Positions 10,008-17,593 of a stretch of 64,000 bases of DNA are shown in pieces. The notes beneath the pieces were generated by a model that saw only the letters and a list, made by a program, of their open reading frames with translations, searched no databases and was not told the origin of the DNA. A program made the position numbers and the translations under genes. Source of the DNA: Streptomyces coeruleorubidus (lineage in GTDB: Bacteria; Actinomycetota; Actinomycetes; Streptomycetales; Streptomycetaceae); assembly GCF_028885415.1 (NCBI RefSeq), contig NZ_CP118527.1, positions 310,001 to 374,000 of the forward strand. Direction: 5' to 3'. Positions within the stretch are counted from its first letter, which is position 1. Each line of letters starts with the position of its first letter.

Positions 10008-11148
10008 TCACCCTCCCTGTTCGACGGGGAAGAGGTTGACGTCGTCGGGGTCGGCGGTGATCCCGACCCGTTCGCCGGTGACGGGGCCGCGGCCGGCCGG
10101 TACTTCCAGGCGCAGCAGCGGCGCGTCACCGCCATCGATCCGTACGCCCGCGCGGACCAGGGTGCCGACGTAGGTGGCGGTCTCGACCGTGCCGGTACAG
10201 AAGCCGTCGTCGGGGGCGCAGGCCCGCAACCGGCCCGGTTGCACCGCGGCCTTGACCTGGGTGCCAGACGCGAGGTCATGGCGCGCGCGCCTTCAGCAGG
10301 CCGCCACACTCGTCGAGGCGGACCAGGGTGTGCTCGTCGGTGTGCTGCTCGATGCGGCCGGACAGGAAGTTGGCCGCGCCGAGGAAGTCCGCGACGAACG
10401 GGGTCTTCGGCCGTTCGAACAGCTCACGGGGGGTGTCGAACTGCTCGATCAGGCCGTTGCGCATCACCGCGATGCGGTCCGACATGACCAGCGCTTCCTC
10501 CTGATCGTGCGTCACATAGATGACGGTCAGGCCGAGTTCCTGCTGGATGGTCTTGATCTCGATCTGGAGCTGGTCGCGGAGCTTCTTGTCCAGGGCGCCG
10601 AGCGGCTCGTCCATGAGGATCACCGGCGGGCGGTAGACCAGCGCGCGGCACAGGGCGACACGCTGCTGCTGACCACCGGACAGCTCGCGCGGCTTGCGGC
10701 CGCCGAACCCGGACAGGCCCGCGATCTCCAGCGTCTCCCCCACCCGCCTGCGGATCTCGTCCTTCGGCACCCCGCGCAGCGTGAGCGGAAAGGCGACATT
10801 CTCGCTGACCGTCATGTGCGGGAAGAGCAGGTACTGCTGGAAGACGAAGCCGAGGTTTCGCTTCTGCGGGGCGAGCCGGGTGACGTCGCGGTCCCCGACG
10901 GTGATGGTGCCGGAGTCCGGCTCGCAGAACCCGGCGATCATCATGAGGGTCGTGGTCTTGCCCGACCCGGAGGCGCCGAGGAAGGTGACGAACTCCCCGG
11001 CGGCGATCTCCATGGACGCCTCGTCGACAGCGACGACATCCCCGTACGTCTTGCGCAGGGCCACCACCGACAGCGCTTTACCCGTCGCGGTGGGCATCTT
11101 GCCACCGGCCACCTTCACGGATGGTGTGGCGATACCGAATTCAGCCAC
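10008..11148 (-). CDS. potA: Polyamine ABC transporter ATP-binding protein (PotA), one frameshift
   Basis: The ATPase of the importer. Walker A is GASGSGKTTT, the Q-loop is GFVFQQYLLFPHMTV, the signature is LSGGQQQRVALCRAL, Walker B is VILMDEPLGALDKKL and the switch histidine is in YVTHDQEEAL. The TOBE domain is split: the open frame stops at 10276, while the remaining domain (FCTGTVETATYVGTLVRAGV, ending VNLFPVEQGG) continues in another frame to 10008. The start is a GTG at 11148 inside the last codons of potD; an ATG 17 codons downstream is an alternative. With the tail included it has the usual length of about 380 residues. Confidence 0.88.
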
Positions 11149-12249
11149 GAGCCCACTCCAACCAGCGCTTGGTGACGGCGGTTTCGTTCTTCAGCCACCA
11201 GTCGATGTCGGTGTCGAAGCCCTTGTCGTAGTACTGCGGCGCACCCGCGAGTGCGTTGCGCTCGTCCTCGGTGAGCTTGGCGTAGGCCAGCGGAGAAGAC
11301 GGGTTCGAGGGAAGGCCTTCGCCAGCGCGGCCTGGCTCTCGGCGCGCAGGGAGAAGTCCATGAGCTGGTAGGCGCCGTCCACGTTGGCCGCGCCCTTGGC
11401 GATGGCATAGCCCGAGAACTGGCGGCGCATGCCGGCCAGCTGCCTCTCGACCGGGACGCCCTGCTTCTGCAGATCGGCGATCCGGCCGTCCCAGACGGTG
11501 GACATCGTCACCTCCTCGCGGCTGAGGAGCACGCCGGGGAGCGGGCCGCTGTCCCAGAACTTCTTGATGTCGGACCGCAGCCGGGTCATCACCTTGAACG
11601 CGCGGTCCACATCGAGCGGGTACAGCTTGTCCATCGGGACGCCGTCGGCCAGCAGCGCGAACTCCAGCTCCGGCAGGTCACCGTCCGGGCTGACCATCGC
11701 ACGGCCGCCGGTGAACGCCTTGGTGTCCCAGAAGTCCGCCCACGACTCGGGCTTGCGGCCGCCGAAGGCATCCGTGCGGTACGCGATGCACTGGCCGTAG
11801 AAACTGTGGCCGACGGCGTGTTCGGTGATCTGGTTCTCGGGGATCTTGGCGCTCTTCACGCTCTTGAGCCGGCCCAGGTCCAGCGTCTCCAGCGCGTCCT
11901 GCTTCACGTACTTGTGGTGGGACATCATCGAGTTGTTGATGAGGTCGCACTGCGGGCGCCCCTGCTTGATCTGGGCCAGCAGCGGGGCGTCGTCCAGGTT
12001 CAGCACCTTGACCTGGATACCGGTCTCCTGCGTGAACGGCGTGTAGACCGCCTTCTGCAGGGCCGCGCCGTAGGAACCGCCGCTGTCGCGGACGACCACC
12101 GTCTTGCTGCCCTTTCCACCGGTGCCGGTGGAAGCGCTGCGGCTGGTGCCGGTGCCGCAGGCGCTGAGGGCGGTCGCGGCGGCGAGACCCGCCGTGGCTC
12201 CGCCGACGCCGCGCAGGAAGAGCCTGCGATCTATACGGGCGTCTCTCAT
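11141..12249 (-). CDS. potD: Polyamine ABC transporter substrate-binding lipoprotein (PotD-like)
   Basis: Periplasmic-type binding protein, about 369 residues, exported by a signal that looks both Tat (DRRLFLRG) and lipoprotein (LSAC lipobox, about residues 27-30). Recognisable blocks are VVVRDSGGSYGAALQKAVYT, YRTDAFGGRKPESWADFWDT and ELEFALLADGVPMDKLYPLD. A single phase change near 11311 separates the main frame from the C-terminus, which ends DIDWWLKNETAVTKRWLEWA in another frame and stops at 11141-11143, overlapping the potA start. The start ATG has AGGAGG seven bases upstream. It is a paralogue of the binding protein at 16469. Confidence 0.87.
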
Positions 12250-12299
12250 GGTATGCCTCCTGGGGGTGGTGCTACGGGGAAGGAAGGACGACTGGGATG

Positions 12300-12540
12300 G
12301 GGGTCTAAGGGGTGGGGGTCCGCCTCGTCGAATCCGAGGCCCGCGCCGGGGACGACGGTGAGCCCGTGCATGCCGTAGAGGATCCGCCCGTCGGCCGGGG
12401 CGTGGACCGTGTGCTCCCCGCCGTCGGCCGGGTCGATGATGCGGCCGAGGACGTCGCCCCCTGGTCCCGGTACTTCGAGTTCTACGCGGGCGTCGCCGAC
12501 AAGCTCGGCGGGGTTCTTCGTGGCTGTCCGTGCGGGACGA
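12300..12540 (-). pseudogene. C-terminal remnant of a succinylglutamate desuccinylase/aspartoacylase-like protein
   Basis: Between the HAD gene and potD lies a minus-strand stretch without its own start that reads GDVLGRIIDPADGGEHTVHA, then PADGRILYGMHGLTVVPGAG. That is the pattern of the C-terminal barrel of the AstE/aspartoacylase (M14-like) family. The zinc-binding catalytic part is absent. It is most simply the tail of a deacylase once encoded in the amine operon, cut off by a deletion. The assignment rests on motif memory and is moderate. Confidence 0.5.
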
Positions 12541-12553
12541 TGTGCGTCGCGCG

Positions 12554-13251
12554 TCAGATGCCGAGCATGGTGTTGAGCTCGTCCAGGGACTTCACCGTCA
12601 CGTAGTCGTAGCCGTGGGTGACCGGGTCGTAGCCGCGGTCCAGGAGGATCAGGTTGCGGAAGCCCATGTCGTGCATCGGCATGTGGTCGTAACGGGTGTG
12701 CGAGGCGACGTGCACGAAGTCCTCGGGGGAGGCGTCGAGCTGGTCGAGCATGTACTCGAACGCGGCGTACCGGGGCTTGTAGTAGCCGGCCTGCTCCGCG
12801 GTGAAGACCGCGTGGAAGTCCGCGCCGAGCCGGGGCACACTCTCCTCCAGGAAGGCGTCGTCGGCGTTGGACAGGATCACCAGCTTGTAGTTCTCGCCCA
12901 TCTTCTTCAGCGGTTCGGGCACGTCGGCGTGCGGGCCCCAGCTGCGCACCCCGTCGGCGAACCGCTTGCCCGCGTCCGGGGCGGCCTTCACACCCCACTT
13001 GCGGCAGACCCGCTCGAAGGAGTCCTGCAGCACCTGCTCGTAGGGGTAGTACTCGCCGCGGACCTGGTCGTAGCGGTAGCCGCGGAACTCCCGCACGAAC
13101 TGGTCCCAGTGCTCGGCGGGGATCTGGTCGCCGACGAGTTCACGCGTGATGGGGTCATCGGCCACTCGATCAACGTGCCGTACTCGATCAACGTGCCGTA
13201 GCAGTCGAACGAGACGTACTTCGGGCGGAACTGAAGCGAGGGAATGGGCAT
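12554..13251 (-). CDS. HAD-family hydrolase (haloacid dehalogenase type II), frameshift and in-frame duplication
   Basis: A HAD-superfamily hydrolase of about 230 residues. Motif I is SFDCYGTLIE with the nucleophile Asp, motif II is VILSNADD, motif III lies around YYKPRYAAFEYML and motif IV is FVHVASHTRYDH. The start is the ATG at 13251 behind AGGAG. Two oddities sit beside the active site: an 18-bp perfect tandem duplication adds a second YGTLIE directly after motif I, and a base is missing near 13157 so that the rest continues in another frame. Type II dehalogenase-like proteins often sit beside amine or amino-acid oxidases; the substrate is unknown. Transcription is with the amine operon. 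Confidence 0.8.
13164..13199 (+). repeat. 18-bp perfect tandem duplication in HAD motif I
   Basis: The unit ACTCGATCAACGTGCCGT occurs twice head to tail (13164-13181 and 13182-13199). It encodes a duplicated YGTLIE on the minus strand, immediately after the nucleophile of the HAD hydrolase. It is in frame. Confidence 0.95.
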
Positions 13252-13366
13252 GAGGATGCTCCTGTCTTGGCTTCGGGGAACTGGTTACGGCCGGTGCGTG
13301 TCTTTTCGGGCATGCCCATGACAGGGATGTCTGGGCGGGGAGCGATGCCGTCGGCATCGCCGGGGA

Positions 13367-14503
13367 TCAGGCGGCGCCGACTCCTGCCGGGGCGAGGAAG
13401 TCGATGGGGTGGTCAGTGGTGCCATCGAGTGCCAGGTCGGCGGCGATCTCGCCCATGGCGGGCGAGAGTTTGAAGCCGCTGCCGGAGAATCCGGCCATGA
13501 CGACGATGTCGTCCTCGCCGGGGAGGTGACCCACGAGCGGGTTTCCGGACTCCGTGTAGCCCTCCATGTAGACCGACAGCCTGATGGGGTCGGGGTTCAG
13601 ATCGGGCATCAGCTCGCCGATGAGCTCGTGGAAGGTGGCGAGTTCCTCCGGGCGGACCGTACGGTCGAGCCGTTCGGGCTCGGGCACCGGCAGATAACGG
13701 GCGAGGGACAGGCCCAGCTTGACGGAGATGCCGTCGGGCGACGGGAGCCCGTAGCAGTCATGGGGTGTGCTGCGTACGAAGGCGGGGGCGCCGCCCGCGA
13801 ACCAGTCGTGCCGGGTGGGGAGATGCCAGGAGCTGATCAGCCGGCGGATGTCGACGGACCGCGGCAGGTCCGGGAGCAGGGTGTTGATCCAGGGGCCCAC
13901 GGTCACCACCGCGGTGTCGACGTGGTCCGCGCCGTGGTCGGTGACGATGTGCACCCCGCCGCCCGCCGCGGGGGTGATCTCCCGCACCGGCGTGTAGCGG
14001 TGCAGCCGGGCGCCCAGCTGTTCGGCGTGGGTGGCGGCGGCCTGGATCGACGCCTCGGGCCGGATGATGGCGCCCATCCGGTCGAGGACGGCGGTGTGCC
14101 CGTCCGGGAGGCGGTGCTGGGGGTAGCGGCGGGCGAGTTCCTCCCGGTCCAGTACCTCGTGGTCCAGCCGGTGGGTGGCGCTGGAGGAGAGGAGAAGGCG
14201 CATCGACGGCGAGGCGGTCTCTCCCATCACCAGGCATCCGCTGCGGCGTCGCAGTGAGGAGCCGGTTTCGCGCTGGAGACGGTCCCACATCCGGTCGGCG
14301 AGCCGCAGCAGCGGGATGTACCCGGGGTCGCTGAGGTGGACGGCGCGGAAGATGCGGGTCTCGCCCCCGGCGGCGCCACGGTCGTGACCCGGCGCGTACC
14401 GGTCGTAGCCGATGACCTCGGCTCCGCGGGCGGCAAGTCGCCACATGACCTGGCTGCCCATGCTGCCGGCACCGATCACGGCGACGCGCTTCGGGATGCG
14501 CAT
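13367..14503 (-). CDS. FAD-dependent oxidoreductase, SolA / N-methyl-amino-acid oxidase-like
   Basis: A 378-residue flavoprotein of the DAO family. The N-terminal dinucleotide-binding motif is VAVIGAGSMGSQVMWRLAAR, followed by VIGYDRYAPGHDRGAAGGET, which is the monomeric sarcosine oxidase/N-methyltryptophan oxidase pattern. The C-terminus has CYGLPSPDG, ESGNPLVGHLPGEDDIVVMA and the GFSGSGFKLSPAMGEIAAD motif that carries the covalent-flavin region in relatives. I chose the ATG at 14503 because AAAGGAG lies upstream; the open frame continues 45 codons further. It is the first gene of the leftward operon and diverges from pucR. It probably demethylates or oxidises a secondary amine. Confidence 0.88.
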   Translation of the reverse strand: MRIPKRVAVIGAGSMGSQVMWRLAARGAEVIGYDRYAPGHDRGAAGGETRIFRAVHLSDPGYIPLLRLADRMWDRLQRETGSSLRRRSGCLVMGETASPSMRLLLSSSATHRLDHEVLDREELARRYPQHRLPDGHTAVLDRMGAIIRPEASIQAAATHAEQLGARLHRYTPVREITPAAGGGVHIVTDHGADHVDTAVVTVGPWINTLLPDLPRSVDIRRLISSWHLPTRHDWFAGGAPAFVRSTPHDCYGLPSPDGISVKLGLSLARYLPVPEPERLDRTVRPEELATFHELIGELMPDLNPDPIRLSVYMEGYTESGNPLVGHLPGEDDIVVMAGFSGSGFKLSPAMGEIAADLALDGTTDHPIDFLAPAGVGAA

Positions 14504-14551
14504 GAGGTCGCTCCTTTCGCCGGGTGCGGCCTGGGTGTCAGTGGTGCCCCG

Positions 14552-14571
14552 GCACGGTGCGGACACCGTGC
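14552..14571. promoter_or_regulatory. 20-bp palindrome in the solA-like/pucR intergenic region
   Basis: GCACGGTG-CGGA-CACCGTGC is a perfect 8-bp inverted repeat with a 4-bp centre. It is about 50 bp from the oxidase start and 180 bp from pucR. It is a candidate PucR operator for the divergent operon; a hairpin role is the alternative. Confidence 0.45.
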
Positions 14572-14748
14572 GGACCCTTCCGATTCGGGCCCCTTGGGGA
14601 TGGCGTTCACTCTCGACCCCGGCGAACACGCAGGTCAACCCACACTCTGTTCCGCCTCGGGACCTTATCGAGACGATGTGTCACGGCGAGCGGGCCGGCC
14701 ACGGAAAGTGCCCTGCCCCTCTTGTCACGGTGATGTGCCGGTGCGAAG

Positions 14749-16392
14749 GTGACCCCCATCCCTCGGACGAAAGCACTCCCTATGCCGCCCAGACGTCCCG
14801 CAACCGGGCACTTCCCGACCATCACGGAGGTTCTGCGCCTCCCCGTGCTGGCCGAGGGGATGCCGCGCGTGCTGGCCGGTGAGTCACAGCTGAACCGTGC
14901 GGTGCGCTGGGTGCACGTCACCGAACTGCTCAACCCCGCCGCTTTCCTCGAGGGCGGCGAGCTGGTCCTGACGACCGGCATGCCCTATCCCGAGGACCCC
15001 TCCGAGCTGCGTGGCTACGTCGACCAGCTCGCCGACGTCGGCGCGGCCGGCCTGGTCGTGGAGCTCGGTTACCGGTACCGGAAGGTGCCCGACGAGCTGG
15101 TGGCGGCCTGCCGTACCCGTGAGGTGCCGCTGGTCGAGCTGGCCCGCGGCGTCCGGTTCATCGACGTCACGCAGGCGGTGCACGCGCTCATCCTCGACGC
15201 CCAAGGGGCGCTGCTGCGCCGCGGGAGAGACATCCAGGACATCTTCACCGCCCTGACGCTGCGGGGCGCGGACCCCGAGGAACTGGTGCACACCACCGCG
15301 GAGCTCACCGGGGCCCCCGTGGTGCTGGAGGACCTCACCCACCGGGTCCTGATGTGCGAACTGCTCGGCCGGCCGTACGAGCCGGTGGTGTCGGCCTGGT
15401 CCCGGCGTTCCCGGGCCGCCCCGACTCTCGAGAAGATCACGCCGAGCGGGCCGGAGGGGTGGCTGATCGCGCCCGTGCAGGACCACCACGGGCCGTGGGG
15501 GCGGCTGGTCCTGCTGGAGGGCAGGCTGAACGCGGAGCCCGACCCGGAACACGTCCTGGTCCTGGAGCGAGCGGCGGTCGCCCTGAGCATGGCGCGTCTG
15601 GCCGGGCCGGCCTGGTGGGAGCGCCGGGCCCACCGCTCGGTGCTGCGGGACCTGTACGAACGGCGATTCCGCTCCCCCGCCGACGCCCGCGCCCGCGCCG
15701 AGGCGCTGGGGCTGCCGACCCTCGGGCACCGCCTCTTCGCCGTGGTCATCCGCCACACGCACACCCGCACCGGCGAGCACCTCGACGAACGGATCGCGAA
15801 GGCGATGGCGCAGACCGGCATCCGCGCCCTGGTCGGCGAGACGGCCCCGGGCCGGATCGGCGTGCTCCTCACCCTGGCGCAGGCCAGCGCCTGGCAGCCG
15901 GTCGCCGAGCGGATCGGCCGTCTGTGCCGCGAGGAGCTCGGCCCGGAGGCCGTCGTCGCCGTCGGCCCCGGCGTGACCGACCTCTCCGGGATCGCCCGAT
16001 CGTGGCAGGAGGCCGAGCAGACGGCCGAGGCCATCACGCCCGCCTCATCCGACCGCTGGTTCTACGTCCCCGCCGACATCCAGCTGCCGGAACTCCTGGG
16101 CGTGCTGCGGGAGGACATCCGCCTCCAGCAGTACGCGGAACGGCAGCTCACGCGTCTCATCGAGCACGACGACCGCAACGGCGGCGACCTGCTCCCGGCA
16201 CTGCGCGCCTATCTGACGGCGGCCGGGAACAAGTCGGTCGCGGCGAAGCAGGCCGGCATGTCCCGGCAGGCGTACTACCAGCGCCTCCACACCATCGAAC
16301 GGCTCCTCGGCTGCGATCTGGAGTCGGGCCTGCAGTGCACGTCCCTGCACGTCGCGGTGCTGGTGTTGGACGCGCGGGGAGCGACTCCGTAG
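14749..16392 (+). CDS. PucR family transcriptional regulator
   Basis: A 547-residue regulator with the complete PucR layout. The N-terminal PucR domain is at about 25-140 (TITEVLRLPVLAEGMPRVLA, VHVTELLNPAAFLEGGELVLTTG). A central GAF-like/GGDEF-related region follows. A C-terminal helix-turn-helix lies at about 470-530 (LRAYLTAAGNKSVAAKQAGM, SRQAYYQRLHTIERLLGCDL). The start is a GTG at 14749; an ATG at 14782 is an equally good choice because neither has a strong ribosome site. PucR proteins sense nitrogenous or amine metabolites. Divergence from the amine oxidase/pot operon and proximity to a second PotD gene suggest it controls both. Confidence 0.9.
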   Translation: MTPIPRTKALPMPPRRPATGHFPTITEVLRLPVLAEGMPRVLAGESQLNRAVRWVHVTELLNPAAFLEGGELVLTTGMPYPEDPSELRGYVDQLADVGAAGLVVELGYRYRKVPDELVAACRTREVPLVELARGVRFIDVTQAVHALILDAQGALLRRGRDIQDIFTALTLRGADPEELVHTTAELTGAPVVLEDLTHRVLMCELLGRPYEPVVSAWSRRSRAAPTLEKITPSGPEGWLIAPVQDHHGPWGRLVLLEGRLNAEPDPEHVLVLERAAVALSMARLAGPAWWERRAHRSVLRDLYERRFRSPADARARAEALGLPTLGHRLFAVVIRHTHTRTGEHLDERIAKAMAQTGIRALVGETAPGRIGVLLTLAQASAWQPVAERIGRLCREELGPEAVVAVGPGVTDLSGIARSWQEAEQTAEAITPASSDRWFYVPADIQLPELLGVLREDIRLQQYAERQLTRLIEHDDRNGGDLLPALRAYLTAAGNKSVAAKQAGMSRQAYYQRLHTIERLLGCDLESGLQCTSLHVAVLVLDARGATP

Positions 16393-16468
16393 TTCCCCCG
16401 CAGCGCCCCACTCCACCCTGGTAAAGCAATGACACCGCCCCCGCGCCCGGATACACAGGAGGAAGAGG

Positions 16469-17553
16469 GTGAGAGAACTCGGGATCGATCGCAGAGCATT
16501 CCTGAGGGGCGGAGCCACAGCAGGCGTCGCCGCCGCTTCGCTCGCCTGCCGGCCCCGCTCCGACCAGGGCACCACGAGGACCAAGAGCAGCGGACCACTC
16601 GTCGTCCGCGACATCGGCGGCTCTTATGGAGCGGCGAACCGAAAGGCCGTCCACGACCCGTTCACCAGGGAGACCGGGATCCAGATCAAGGTGGTGAACA
16701 TCCTGCACGAGCAGATGATCACCCAGATCAAGGAAGGCCGCCCCGGTTCGATGTCATGGACATCAACATGACCCACTTGGCGCTCTTCAAGCAGGCGGGA
16801 GTTTCACAGGAGCTCGACTACGACCGGCTGAAGAACGCGCGGAATGCCGGCATAGCCAAGTCCCTGTTGACCTCTCATGGCGTGGGAAAGAACTATTGGG
16901 CCAGCGTCCTGGCATACCGTACCGACGCCTTCGGCGGGAAAAGACCGGAGTCCTGGGCGGACTTCTGGAGCATCGGGCAATTCCCGGGCCGGCGCGCGTT
17001 GCAGGGCTCGCTGGACTGGCCGGAGCTGGAGTTCGCCCTGCTCGCCGACGGGGTGCCGCTCGACAAGCTGTATCCCCTGGATGTGGACCGTGCCTTCGCG
17101 GCCATGGACGACATCAAGGGCTCTGTGCTGACGTTCTGGGAGAGCGGCTCCGGACCGGGTGAACTGCTCGGCCGCAAGGATGTCGTGGCCTCCAGCGTCT
17201 GGAACGGCCGCGTCCAGGGTCTGATCGAGGCCGGTTCCCCGCTCGCGTACGCGTGGAACGGTGCCCGCAGGCAGAGCAACGGCTACGGCATCCCCGAAGG
17301 CGCGGCGAATCCGGAGGCCGCCTACCGGCTCATCGACTTCGCCCTGCGGCCCGACGTACAGGCCCACTTCGCACAGATCCACCCCGCGGGCCCTGTCGTG
17401 CCGGCCGCCTACGCATACCTCTCCCAGGCCGCCGCCGCTGACCTGGCGAGCTCTCCCGGGCACCTGCGGTCCGGTTTCGACCTGGACATCGAGTGGTGGG
17501 TCAGGAACGGGGATGCCGTGACCAAGCGCTGGCAGGCGTGGGCACGCACCTGA
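16469..17553 (+). CDS. Second PotD-like polyamine-binding protein (one frameshift)
   Basis: Binding protein of about 361 residues, paralogous to PotD at 11141-12249: compare VVRDIGGSYGAANRKAVHDP with the other copy, and YRTDAFGGKRPESWADFWS. The start is a GTG at 16469 directly behind AGGAGGAAGAGG. The signal has a Tat-like RRAFLRGG and a cysteine at about residue 27 (SLAC). The frame breaks near 16745 in a CCCC run; the next frame resumes RFDVMDINMTHLALFKQAGV and runs to the TGA at 17553. No permease or ATPase is encoded beside it. The sensor phosphatase starts 40 bp downstream on the same strand. Confidence 0.85.
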
Positions 17554-17593
17554 GTGCGAGGCACATGGAGCCGTGAAAGATAGGAAAAGGGAT

